Assembly: GCF_003865405.1 (NCBI RefSeq)
Contig: NZ_RQVQ01000028.1
Span: forward strand, 1 to 37,147
Direction of reading: 5' to 3'
DNA: 37,147 nucleotides
Origin: Paenimyroides tangerinum
GTDB taxonomy: Bacteria; Bacteroidota; Bacteroidia; Flavobacteriales; Flavobacteriaceae
Below, one piece after another: positions 9,393 through 17,364 of this stretch (its first letter is position 1; every line of letters begins with the position of its first letter). A program made the position numbers and the translations under genes. Under the pieces are notes generated by a model. The model ran no database searches. It was given only the letters and a program-made list of their open reading frames with translations, and was not told the DNA's origin.

Positions 9393-11176
9393 GACTTTTA
9401 AGACTACAAATAAACACACCTAATGGATTTCGTTCTTTACAAGAAGGATTCGAAATCTATTTTTTAAGAGATTTCGATTACAGATGGGCTAAAGATTTTA
9501 ATCCAAATATTTTAGCAGGTCGAAATGGAAGTGGTAAATCAAATATACTGGAAGCATTAGCCAATATATTCTATCATCTCGATTGTATGTACAATGACTA
9601 TCTACCCGATGGCTTTTTAATGGATGAGGACAATGAAAAAGGATTCGACAATACCAAATGTGTTGTAGATGCTTTCGAATTAGAGTATTTTATAAAAATA
9701 CCTTTTGAATGGTATCAAAAGTGGGATTTAAATTTACTAAAAGATGGTAAACATGAGTCCTTAGCGAGAATAAAAATAACCAAAGAGGTTGATGCTACGC
9801 CTGTATTTGAATGGGTTAATCGAGAAGAGTTTACAGATGAAAAAGATGTCTTAGGTAAAAAGCAAATTCAACGTCTTTTACCCAGCTATGTCATAGGGTA
9901 TTCTTCTGGAGAGAATGAATTACTAAGTTTGCCTTTCTTTAAAACGAGATTCTTGCATTACGATGAGTATAAAGATAAATTAATCCGACAAGAACAATTT
10001 GGTTTTCCACCTAAATCTGAAGGGAGATTAGTCTTTTTAGATAAAGATTACAGTCAAGCCATTTTATTGGCTAATTTTTTAATGTTAGATGATAAGACCT
10101 TATCACATTTTAAAAAAGAAGTAGGACTAGAAGATATCGAGGAGTTTCGTTTAATCATCCGCTTAGATGAAGATTTATTATTTCATGAAGATATCTTAAG
10201 AGATTTAACCGAATCTAAAAAGCATGCGTCGGATAAAACTAAATACGATCATGTTAATTTAGTTTATAACCTAAAAGAAAGCATTGAAAAATTAAAATAT
10301 TGCGCGACCACATATAATTATGAGTCGGAAAATATGGAAGATTTAATTTCTGAAGATGCAGGTAGAGAATATCTTATTCTGGATTACAAAGTTACTGAAG
10401 TAACGAAAGAAGCATTCCGTTTTCATTTTGCTAACGAAGCGTTTAATCAACCACTTCAATTATTTCAGTTATTTCAAATTCTTTTAGAGTTAAATGCTTT
10501 TGTAGTTTTAGAAAAAGATAAAAGTAGAGTATATCAATCAAAAAATATCTTTATCAACCACGATATTTATCCAAATCCGTTAGAGAATGATAGAATCTTA
10601 CGTTTTAAAAATCTTTGGGTAAATAAAAAAGGAATAAATAAACCTTTATTTACGAAAGAATTTTCAGATGGGGAACATCAATATTTGCATGTACTAGGCT
10701 TATGTTTATTATTTAAAAATGAAAATGCATTATTTCTATTAGACGAACCGGAAACACATTTCAATCCGGATTGGAAAGCTAAATTCATTTCCAGCATCCG
10801 TCATTGTTTAGATTCGGATGATTCCAAAGTTATTCGCGATATGTTAATTACGACCCATTCACCATATCTAATATCTGATAGCGAGGCTAAATATGTAAAT
10901 GTTTTTTCAAAAGATGATTATAATTTAGAAGTTAAGTGTACGCGCCCAGAATTCCAAACATTGGGCACATCGGTAAATAAAATTACTTTAAGAATTTTTG
11001 ATAAACATCATACAATTGGAATGTACGCAGATAATAAAATCAATAAACTTAGACTTGAACTTGAAAGTTCTGAAGATAAAATTCAATTTCTAAGTAAAGT
11101 TAGAGCTGAAATTGGTGAATCCGTTGAAAGCATACTTTTTATAAATGAAATAATTGATGAAATAGAGAAAAAATGA
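9389..11176 (+). CDS. Restriction-system-associated SMC/OLD-like AAA ATPase (PtuA-like)
   Basis: 595 residues. Walker A GRNGSGKSN at 44-52, a signature-like FSDGEHQ at 425-431, Walker B LFLLDEPE at 448-455, and a switch-histidine motif TTHSPYLI at 488-495. This is the ABC-type ATPase layout of RecF/SMC/OLD proteins, with a 370-residue insert between the two halves. No TOPRIM nuclease domain follows, so nuclease activity must come from elsewhere. The start overlaps the hsdS stop by 4 bases and the stop overlaps the HNH gene start. An ATPase followed by an HNH nuclease matches the PtuA-PtuB arrangement of Septu. Similar ATPases are known beside type I systems, so here it probably senses DNA or phage and gates the HNH protein. 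Confidence 0.88.
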   Translation: MRLLRLQINTPNGFRSLQEGFEIYFLRDFDYRWAKDFNPNILAGRNGSGKSNILEALANIFYHLDCMYNDYLPDGFLMDEDNEKGFDNTKCVVDAFELEYFIKIPFEWYQKWDLNLLKDGKHESLARIKITKEVDATPVFEWVNREEFTDEKDVLGKKQIQRLLPSYVIGYSSGENELLSLPFFKTRFLHYDEYKDKLIRQEQFGFPPKSEGRLVFLDKDYSQAILLANFLMLDDKTLSHFKKEVGLEDIEEFRLIIRLDEDLLFHEDILRDLTESKKHASDKTKYDHVNLVYNLKESIEKLKYCATTYNYESENMEDLISEDAGREYLILDYKVTEVTKEAFRFHFANEAFNQPLQLFQLFQILLELNAFVVLEKDKSRVYQSKNIFINHDIYPNPLENDRILRFKNLWVNKKGINKPLFTKEFSDGEHQYLHVLGLCLLFKNENALFLLDEPETHFNPDWKAKFISSIRHCLDSDDSKVIRDMLITTHSPYLISDSEAKYVNVFSKDDYNLEVKCTRPEFQTLGTSVNKITLRIFDKHHTIGMYADNKINKLRLELESSEDKIQFLSKVRAEIGESVESILFINEIIDEIEKK

Positions 11177-12321
11177 TTTTTACCTATAAGTATATTAGTC
11201 ATGAAATTGAAAAGCTTCAAGCTTATTTGGACTTCCTATTTAATGATGTTTGGATATTTGCTGAAGGAACTTTCAATTTTTCAAAACTAGATAAAAATCC
11301 AGAATTGAAAGATATTTGTGAAAGGCTAGAAATACAAGATTCTGAATTGGGTAATTTTTTTAATAGTAGAATAGCTTGGATTTATGATGAATTCGCAAAA
11401 ATTGACGACGATGATTTTAAACTTGAACTAATAGATTTTTATCATAATAACAATGACATTGAATCATTATGTAAGGATAAAAGTATTAATCCAGTAACTT
11501 ATTCAGAATTAAAAGAAAAGTATCCTGATTTAGAAAAAGCTTTAAATAGTTTTTACTCAAGGTTATATGGTAATAAATCCCCTTTTAATTTGAAAATATT
11601 TGGTAAATTAAATAAAAATATAATTCCTTCCCATTACCAGAAATTTGTTAAAGTTAATGATGATAATATTTGTCCATTTTGTGGAATATATCCAATTGAT
11701 GGTATATATGTATCAACAAGAGAAGCATATGATCACTTTTTACCAAAAGCTATTTATCCTTTCAGTTCTATAAATTTTAAGAATTTAGCACCAATGTGTA
11801 ATAAATGCAATTCTGGTAATAAAAGTACTTGTGACCCTATTGAACATATAAAAGGACGAAAACTAGCATTTTATCCATTTGGAGATAATCATCCAGAGAT
11901 TGAGATTCAATTTACACTTTTGAATAATAATGTAAAATCATTAAAACCATCAGATTTTAACATATCTATTAATAGTCCGTCTCATTCAGAACAAATAGAT
12001 TCTTGGAAAAGAATATTTAAAATTCATACAAAATACAATAATGATGGGAGTATTAAATACTATGGAAGATATGATGAATTAATTTGTACAAAACATAAGG
12101 CTAAAGAATGGTATGAAGATATTTATGATTATTATGAAAATGCTACTTGTATAGAAGATACAATTGACGCTGAAAAATATTATGATAAGGTAATTCGTGC
12201 AACTACTAGAAATAATCGATTAATTGAAAATACTATCAAACGAGAATTTCTAAAAGAGTGTAAATTAAAAGGTTTGTTTAATGTATCTCAAACCCAAAAT
12301 ACTACATCAAGTAGTAATTGA
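11173..12321 (+). CDS. HNH endonuclease, PtuB-like effector
   Basis: 382 residues. A zinc-binding HNH core is clear: C167-P-F-C170, then YDHFLPK (D187, H188), then C209-N-K-C212-N-S-G-N-K. The Asp-His pair is the usual catalytic position, and the four Cys form the structural zinc site. The N-terminal 160 residues are helical and of unknown role. Translation is coupled to the ATPase gene by a 4-base overlap, and it is the last gene before a strong terminator. By analogy with Septu it would cut DNA or RNA when the ATPase is triggered. That the pair works with the type I enzyme rather than beside it is inference from operon structure. Confidence 0.88.
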   Translation: MIFTYKYISHEIEKLQAYLDFLFNDVWIFAEGTFNFSKLDKNPELKDICERLEIQDSELGNFFNSRIAWIYDEFAKIDDDDFKLELIDFYHNNNDIESLCKDKSINPVTYSELKEKYPDLEKALNSFYSRLYGNKSPFNLKIFGKLNKNIIPSHYQKFVKVNDDNICPFCGIYPIDGIYVSTREAYDHFLPKAIYPFSSINFKNLAPMCNKCNSGNKSTCDPIEHIKGRKLAFYPFGDNHPEIEIQFTLLNNNVKSLKPSDFNISINSPSHSEQIDSWKRIFKIHTKYNNDGSIKYYGRYDELICTKHKAKEWYEDIYDYYENATCIEDTIDAEKYYDKVIRATTRNNRLIENTIKREFLKECKLKGLFNVSQTQNTTSSSN

Positions 12322-12408
12322 TAGTCAGTCATACAAATACGTTTTTGAAATGTATAAAGTTTACGAAATTATTGCGTTACCCCCTTTTAAAATAAGTATA
12401 AAAATAGG

Positions 12409-12441
12409 CCATCTATTAAAAGAATTTATTTTAAAAGATGG
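12409..12441. other. Hairpin between the HNH gene and the terminator
   Basis: CCATCT at 12409-12414 pairs with AGATGG at 12436-12441, and the inner TTAAAA/TTTTAA arms extend the stem around one A-A mismatch, with a short AT loop. No T-run follows, so it is more likely an RNA 3'-end stabiliser or processing site than a terminator. Confidence 0.45.
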
Positions 12442-12453
12442 ATTTGATGTTTA

Positions 12454-12492
12454 AAAAACAACCTCGTTTAAATTATAAACGAGGTTGTTTTT
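12454..12492. terminator. Bidirectional intrinsic terminator between converging operons
   Basis: A perfect 17-bp inverted repeat (12454-12470 and 12476-12492) with core AACCTCGTTTA, a 5-base loop, and A/T runs at both outer ends. It sits between the rightward restriction operon and the leftward DUF3037 gene and should end transcripts from both sides. Confidence 0.9.
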
Positions 12493-12523
12493 ATAGCATG
12501 TAAAAAAAGAGAATAATATTATG

Positions 12524-13402
12524 TTAATTGCTAATAGCTTCAAATGCTTTTAAAGAATAATCACTTATATCATTTTCTAAAATTAAATCAACTCTTTCTA
12601 AGTTACTTAAAAGGTTTAAAGCATGATCGAAATCTTTAAATAAATCTTTAGATGTAGGCAAGCCAATAAGTAAATCATATTTTAAATTATTATTTTCTGC
12701 CTCATTTTTTAAGTCAGTAAATAAACCAAAATTTTTATAAGCTTTTTCAGCAATATGTCTAGAATCTCTTAAGTCAAAGCTAATAGCTTTTATTAAATTT
12801 AGATAACTATTCTTCCAACCATATTCAAAATTAAATTCATTACCAGCTTCATTAACAACTTTATAGTTTTTATAAATTTTATCTTGGTTATTAGTTAAAA
12901 TATCAGAATTAAATTTTGATAATCCATTAATAAATTTTTTAACTAAAATAGGCTCTTTTTGAATAATACCCCCGTTTAAGTTTTTGTCTTTTTCTAATAA
13001 AAATTTATTCGTTATATTTAAAATTGTAGTGTCTAAATCTAGATTGTATAAAGATTCCTTAGATTTTGAGAATTGTAAAACACTACTATCTCTGGGTAGT
13101 ATAAAATTATCTATAAATAAGTCAAACTCTTCAGTGTTTTCAATATCACTATGTGTAAATAATGTATAATCCCTTAAATTAATGTTTTTAATATTAAATT
13201 CAATTTGTTGTAAATAAAGTTTGATTACTTTTTCAGAAACAACTTCATAAATGGCTTTTATTCTAGTTAAATTTTTTGAATATTTAAAAACAAATTTATT
13301 CTCTAAAGGGAAAAATAAAATTATTCCAATATTTATGCTTTCTCCAATTAATGCAGAATGCTTATATTTTAGAATACTGTAAGTATAATTTTTATTTTTC
13401 AT
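12524..13402 (-). CDS. DUF3037 family protein, partner of the HipA-like kinase
   Basis: 292 residues. The N-terminus (YTYSILKYKHSALIGESINI) is the typical start of DUF3037 proteins, in which a strand-rich first 100 residues precede a helical tail. The function is unknown. Genes of this family commonly sit next to a HipA_2-type kinase gene, as here: its ATG overlaps the kinase stop (ATGA), so the two are co-translated. The pairing suggests a toxin-antitoxin-like or regulatory unit, with this protein as either substrate or neutraliser. It ends 31 bases from the shared terminator. Family call moderately sure; role unknown. Confidence 0.75.
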   Translation of the reverse strand: MKNKNYTYSILKYKHSALIGESINIGIILFFPLENKFVFKYSKNLTRIKAIYEVVSEKVIKLYLQQIEFNIKNINLRDYTLFTHSDIENTEEFDLFIDNFILPRDSSVLQFSKSKESLYNLDLDTTILNITNKFLLEKDKNLNGGIIQKEPILVKKFINGLSKFNSDILTNNQDKIYKNYKVVNEAGNEFNFEYGWKNSYLNLIKAISFDLRDSRHIAEKAYKNFGLFTDLKNEAENNNLKYDLLIGLPTSKDLFKDFDHALNLLSNLERVDLILENDISDYSLKAFEAISN

Positions 13403-14202
13403 TTTATCCTATTCTTTAAAACTTTACTAATATATGAATAGTTTACTTTTGCCCAATTTATATATGCAAATATAGCGTCTTTATCCCCAAATAGAATACC
13501 AAATTTCTCCATTTGTGAAAAAATTAGCTTTATGTTATTAATATTTAAGGTTCTTAATAATTCAATAAATTCATCAAATAAATTTTGTTTTTTTTTGTGG
13601 TCAAATGATTTAAGTGTAGACCAAAAAATATGATTTTGATAATAAAAATTATTGAAAATAGTAAAAAAATTAAAGTCTTTTTTCTTCTCAAAAGAGTTAT
13701 AAAAAGGTAATGTTTGTTCATGATCAATTAACAAAAAATCCTCGTCTCTAATCAATAAATTTGGTTTATTTCTAAATCCTCCTCTATCTACATTCATTAT
13801 CAAATTATCAAAAGCAAATAAAGTTTCTATTTCGTAATCTTTAAGTATTTTTTTTATTGCTAATGCCGTATTCATTATAACATAACCTTCATGAAATTCA
13901 GTACAAAATTTATAACCTGTATCTATTAAGTTTACTTCATCATTTGAATAAAATTCTCTTAAATTAGTATTATCTATCTTAATTAATCCATATTCTGGAA
14001 TGGGTAAATCAAATTCTCTTGCAAGAATAGTTACAAGAATTTCTTTTGCTATAGAAAAATTTTCTTCGATGAAATTACTTCTATAAGTTTTCATTACAAA
14101 AGTTTTATCTTCACCTATTTCATTTAAAGCATTTATGAGAATTGGTTTTGAACTGCCACCTGATAGAACAGAATGATAGCCTAAAAGGTTTAATTCTTGC
14201 AT
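13399..14202 (-). CDS. HipA-like Ser/Thr kinase domain protein (HipA_2 type)
   Basis: 267 residues. An N-terminal SGGSSKP loop (about residues 14-20) could bind ATP phosphates, as the glycine/serine loop does in HipA kinases, and VMKTYRS at about 36-42 supplies the ATP-binding Lys. The catalytic part reads FDNLIMNVDRGGFRNKPNLL (D and N of the catalytic loop), then LLIDHEQTL, where the Asp takes the metal-binding DFG-like place. It lacks the N-terminal cap of classical HipA. The first gene of a two-gene leftward operon with the DUF3037 gene. Classical HipA phosphorylates glutamyl-tRNA synthetase; the target of this short class is not known to me. Confidence 0.78.
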   Translation of the reverse strand: MQELNLLGYHSVLSGGSSKPILINALNEIGEDKTFVMKTYRSNFIEENFSIAKEILVTILAREFDLPIPEYGLIKIDNTNLREFYSNDEVNLIDTGYKFCTEFHEGYVIMNTALAIKKILKDYEIETLFAFDNLIMNVDRGGFRNKPNLLIRDEDFLLIDHEQTLPFYNSFEKKKDFNFFTIFNNFYYQNHIFWSTLKSFDHKKKQNLFDEFIELLRTLNINNIKLIFSQMEKFGILFGDKDAIFAYINWAKVNYSYISKVLKNRIK

Positions 14203-14366
14203 TTAACTTGTAATATATTAGAAAATATTTTTAAATTGTTTTGTTTTATAATTTTATTAAGCTTTTATTAGATTAAAAGAATATATTTAAGCATTAATAC
14301 AAAGAATTAAATGCTTTATACCGAAACAAGTTTTATATTTATTTCAGTGGAATTTCTATAAAAATA

Positions 14367-14374
14367 CAAAATTA
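14367..14374 (-). promoter_or_regulatory. Possible -7 box for the HipA-like operon
   Basis: On the minus strand this reads TAATTTTG, a perfect match to the Bacteroidetes TAnnTTTG box. It would give a leader of roughly 155 bases before the kinase start. I see no good TTG at the -33 position, so support is partial. Confidence 0.3.
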
Positions 14375-14402
14375 TCTAAAACGTTAAAAGTATTTTTAAT
14401 AA

Positions 14403-14432
14403 AAAACCAAACATTACATAATGTTTGGTTTT
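14403..14432 (-). terminator. Terminator downstream of the first XRE gene
   Basis: AAAACCAAACAT (14403-14414) pairs perfectly with ATGTTTGGTTTT (14421-14432) around a 6-base loop. It lies 17 bases past the XRE stop on the minus strand and ends in a T-run in that direction. The stem is identical to the one at 16764-16792. Confidence 0.85.
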
Positions 14433-14448
14433 AGTTTTAAGTTGTAAA

Positions 14449-14700
14449 TCAATCTTCATTTATGTATTTACTAATATCTAATTCAAAATTTAGTAGTTCT
14501 TTTGGGTGTACCTTTAAAGCGATTGCAAACTTTGATAAAGTTTTTATTGTTAAATTACGTTTAACTTTTTCATATTTACTTACTTCACCTGAATCTATAC
14601 CTGTTAAAAATTCAATATCATTTTGAGTTTGATTATTTAATATCCTAAGTTCGGTAATCCTTGAACCTATAAGTGATAATAAATCTTTACTTAATTCCAT
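14449..14700 (-). CDS. XRE-family helix-turn-helix regulator next to the Ser/Thr kinase
   Basis: 83 residues. The helix-turn-helix is seen in NNQTQNDIEFLTGIDSGEVS (about residues 22-41), followed by the usual third and fourth helices with TIKTLSKFAIALKVHPKEL. It binds DNA as a small Cro/CI-type repressor. It starts 65 bases after the kinase gene stop on the same strand and is probably the second gene of that unit, so it may repress kinase expression. It is not close in sequence to the second XRE protein at 16830-17105 beyond the shared fold. Confidence 0.85.
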   Translation of the reverse strand: MELSKDLLSLIGSRITELRILNNQTQNDIEFLTGIDSGEVSKYEKVKRNLTIKTLSKFAIALKVHPKELLNFELDISKYINED

Positions 14701-14765
14701 TTTTGCAACATTTTTTATTATAATAGAGAATATGATAACTTTAGAGTGTGTTTTCTTAGGATTTA

Positions 14766-16541
14766 TTAATGATGTATTTCTCTAAGGCCAAGAATTTTTG
14801 CAATTGTGTGAGGAATATCAAAAATGGCACCGAATTTTAATTCTACCATAGTACCAATAAATTTTGGATTCTTTAGAAAATCAATAACATCACCTTCAAA
14901 AATATAATAATTTTCAGATAATTCTAAAGCATATTTTCGGAACTTTTCATATTGTTTATAGGTTTTGAATCTAACTGAATATTCATCTTCATTTAATTTA
15001 TAACAAATTACTTTCCATTTCTTTTCAAATTCTGATAGTATTTCTTTTATTTGTCTTTCGTCTTTTAAATACTGACTATCAAATAATTCAAGATCGTCAT
15101 AATTTTCAAGATAAGTATCAATAGATCGAGAACTTATATTTATATGTTTCGTAAAATCGAAATTATTACTACGACTACTGTCATTTAACAAAAAATCTAT
15201 TTTTTGTTTTATATTAAATTTTAAAGTATAAACAATCTGAATTATTGGTGCATCTCTAAGATTTCTTTTTGCTGTGCTTTCTATATCTTTAATATTATTC
15301 AAGATTTCCTCACAGTGGTAATCAGCACAAGAAGCAAAATATTTCAGAATCTTACCTGATAGATCAAAATTATTAGCTCCTTTATTTGACAACTTGTATT
15401 TTTCTAAAATAAAATTAATCTGCTGATATATTGAAAGATCTCTTTTATTCTTATCTAAATCAAGTGTATTATGCCATTTTTTTCTACTGTAAACATTGCT
15501 TTCATACTCAAACTTACTTTTACAAGCTGAATAAATTCGCTCTTGAATATATAAATTATATAGAAATTCATCTACTGAATACTCAATCTTCATATGCCAG
15601 TCAAGGTTGTATTTATTTAACTCTTCTGGAGATTTTGTGTGAAATAATACTTTTCCAAACAAAATATCTTCATTTGCTTTTTGTAGGATAGTTTTCAATA
15701 ATGATTTTTCTTGAACTTGAAGTTTTATTTTATCTTTTAATGATATCGAAACCTCTTTTAGGCTTTGTTTTATTTTAAAATGAATAAATTTTATTTCTGT
15801 GATAACCGAATCTATATTTAATCTTTCATTTGGATTTTGTTTAATCATACTACTTACCAAATTGTCTAAGTCAGCATATAATGGTTGGATGTCTGCAATA
15901 AGCTTGATGTTGGAACCAGAAGGAATTTGTTTTGTGAAACATTCATTTATTATTAGGCCTAAAGCAAAAATATCAACAGCCTCGGTTAGGTTAGTAGCAT
16001 TATTTTTTTCTTTCTGTTCAGGAGATACGTAATTTCGGTTGACAAGTAAATCTTCTTTTTTTGTTAAATTATATTCTTTAAAATGGGCGACACCAAAATC
16101 TGCCAATACTAAATCATTGTTATTAATTAGAATATTTTCAGGCTTAATATCACGGTGAAAGATGCCTTTTTTATGAATATATTTTAAGGCATTACATAGT
16201 TTTAAAATAAAATTAATCAATACGTTGACATTATTTTCTGTATTAATTAAAGTTCTAAATGTTTTTTGATAAAGAGGCATTATATAGTAAAATCGTCCAT
16301 CATCTTCACCATCGGTAATTAATTTAATTATGTTTTTATGATTATTTTCTTTACAAAATGCTATTTCATTTTTAAAACGGGCTAATTTATCATTTGAATG
16401 TGATTTAAGAAATTTAATTGCGTACTCTATTCCGTTCGACTTCGCCTTCCAAACATCGCCACTGCCTCCATTTCCAATGGTTTCAATTAACGTATAGTTT
16501 GAGTTTGTGTTGTTTATGGTTATTTTTGGTTTTTTTTTCAT
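14766..16541 (-). CDS. Cytosolic Hanks-type Ser/Thr protein kinase with a 320-residue C-terminal extension
   Basis: 591 residues. The kinase domain is complete: glycine loop GNGGSGDV at 23-30, ATP-anchoring Lys in YAIKFLK (K43), HRDIKPEN at 129-136, DFG at 148-150, SPEQ at 173-176 in place of APE, and VDIFALG at 189-195. It ends near 265. The rest is charged and mainly helical, with no transmembrane segment, so this is not a PASTA-type wall sensor; I do not recognise a domain there. Cytosolic kinases with long extensions occur in phage-defence islands (for example Stk2-like kinases that shut down the cell), and the setting between two XRE genes inside such an island fits. The kinase call is firm; the defence role is inferred. 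Confidence 0.9.
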   Translation of the reverse strand: MKKKPKITINNTNSNYTLIETIGNGGSGDVWKAKSNGIEYAIKFLKSHSNDKLARFKNEIAFCKENNHKNIIKLITDGEDDGRFYYIMPLYQKTFRTLINTENNVNVLINFILKLCNALKYIHKKGIFHRDIKPENILINNNDLVLADFGVAHFKEYNLTKKEDLLVNRNYVSPEQKEKNNATNLTEAVDIFALGLIINECFTKQIPSGSNIKLIADIQPLYADLDNLVSSMIKQNPNERLNIDSVITEIKFIHFKIKQSLKEVSISLKDKIKLQVQEKSLLKTILQKANEDILFGKVLFHTKSPEELNKYNLDWHMKIEYSVDEFLYNLYIQERIYSACKSKFEYESNVYSRKKWHNTLDLDKNKRDLSIYQQINFILEKYKLSNKGANNFDLSGKILKYFASCADYHCEEILNNIKDIESTAKRNLRDAPIIQIVYTLKFNIKQKIDFLLNDSSRSNNFDFTKHINISSRSIDTYLENYDDLELFDSQYLKDERQIKEILSEFEKKWKVICYKLNEDEYSVRFKTYKQYEKFRKYALELSENYYIFEGDVIDFLKNPKFIGTMVELKFGAIFDIPHTIAKILGLREIHH

Positions 16542-16763
16542 ATTTTAGGTTGAAGATATTTATGTCATTTTGTTCTGAATGATTAGTTCACCATATTCAA
16601 TTGAACAGAAGATTATTTTTAATATACATCTATAGTATTTTTAGTTATGTTTCGTAGGAATGTTAGTAATTTTGTAATTTCAAGATTAAATACAGAATTA
16701 GCTTTAGGAAACTTAATCATATATTCCGTGAAATTTAAATAAACATACAATTTATTTTAACAA

Positions 16764-16792
16764 AAAACCAAACATAATATATGTTTGGTTTT
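16764..16792 (-). terminator. Terminator downstream of the second XRE gene
   Basis: AAAACCAAACAT (16764-16775) pairs with ATGTTTGGTTTT (16781-16792) over a 5-base loop, 38 bases beyond the XRE stop at 16830. The 12-bp stem is the same as at 14403-14432 while the loops differ. It separates the second XRE gene from the kinase unit. Between it and the kinase start I see no clear gene. Confidence 0.85.
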
Positions 16793-16829
16793 CAATTTTT
16801 TAATACTAAAATATAAATTAATTTGTATT

Positions 16830-17105
16830 TTAATTATCAATTTTTTTTATTTCTATATGTTTTTCTTCTTTAATTGGGTGTTCAGGCCAAAAATCCTTTG
16901 GAGAACAATCTAATACAATTGCTAATAAATTAAGTATAGAAATATTGTACTTAGCAGTTTTGGATTGAGCTTCAATCTGAGAAACATAGCTTATATTTTT
17001 ACCTAAAGCAAGTGACAACTGTTCTTGAGTTATCCCTTTTGACTCTCTGATTTCCTTTACTTTAGAGATGATGAAGCGCTCTATTTCGTCAAATGATTTA
17101 TGCAT
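16830..17105 (-). CDS. XRE-family helix-turn-helix regulator, first gene left of the non-coding region
   Basis: 91 residues. HTH visible in GITQEQLSLALGKNISYVSQ (about 24-43), followed by LNLLAIVLDCSPKDFW, a typical last helix pair of CI/Cro-type proteins. The C-terminus is a short charged tail. It ends in its own terminator, so it is a separate unit from the kinase gene. The region in front of its start carries several ATTATGT/ACATAAT half-sites and a TGTAATTACA palindrome, likely its own operators. These also lie over a divergent rightward promoter leading into the structured non-coding region, so it may control that RNA. Confidence 0.85.
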   Translation of the reverse strand: MHKSFDEIERFIISKVKEIRESKGITQEQLSLALGKNISYVSQIEAQSKTAKYNISILNLLAIVLDCSPKDFWPEHPIKEEKHIEIKKIDN

Positions 17106-17136
17106 AACTCAAATTGACATAAAAAAATCAATAAAT

Positions 17137-17193
17137 ATTATGTGTTATAGTACATAATTAAAAAAGTTTTATTATGTTTGTTATGTAATTACA
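17137..17193. promoter_or_regulatory. Candidate XRE operator cluster
   Basis: ATTATGT (17137-17143) and ACATAAT (17152-17158) form an inverted repeat with an 8-base spacer. A second ATTATGT lies at 17171-17177, followed by the perfect palindrome TGTAATTACA at 17184-17193. Repeated half-sites directly in front of an XRE gene are usual for autoregulation. Binding is inferred. Confidence 0.5.
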
Positions 17194-17210
17194 CAAAAGC
17201 TGTAATTTTG
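17177..17210 (+). promoter_or_regulatory. Rightward Bacteroidetes-type promoter into the structured region
   Basis: TTTG at 17177-17180 and TAATTTTG at 17203-17210 match the -33 TTTG and -7 TAnnTTTG elements, with a 22-base spacer that is at the long end of the accepted range. The TGTAATTACA palindrome lies inside the spacer, so a bound repressor would block this promoter. Predicted transcription start is about 17215-17218, some 37 bases before the long stem-loop. Confidence 0.5.
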
Positions 17211-17253
17211 CAATACTTTAATTAGAAAATATTAAGCTATTGCTTAGAATCTT

Positions 17254-17364
17254 GTAATAGAAAACTGGTAATTTTTAAAACACACAAGATGATAAGTAAA
17301 TTAGCTCACGACCTAGGCGTGAGCTCACTTATCTGTGTGTAAGGTATACCAGTACCTCTATTAC
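17254..17364 (+). ncRNA. Long imperfect stem-loop, candidate structured RNA (copy 1)
   Basis: Five nested paired blocks: GTAATAGA (17254) with TCTATTAC (17357-17364), ACTGGTA with TACCAGT, ACACACA with TGTGTGT, ATAAGT with ACTTAT, and AGCTCACG with CGTGAGCT, closing on loop ACCTAGG. Small bulges lie between the blocks. That is about 36 paired positions over 111 bases, far beyond chance in such AT-rich DNA. It lies downstream of a good promoter. I cannot name the family; a 6S-type RNA is one alternative because of the long bulged rod shape. The strand follows the promoter but could be the other one. A diverged copy lies at 17860-17944. Confidence 0.6.

Noticed and set aside
16619..16720. Minus-strand frame of 33 codons between the kinase and the second XRE gene
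   Set aside because: Starts with ATG but has no recognisable motif, sits alone in AT-rich DNA and shows no similarity to a neighbour; too weak to list as a gene.
17254..17364. Retron msr-msd RNA as explanation for the long stem-loop
   Set aside because: No reverse transcriptase gene is present in the window, and the nested stem lacks the expected msr/msd layout.
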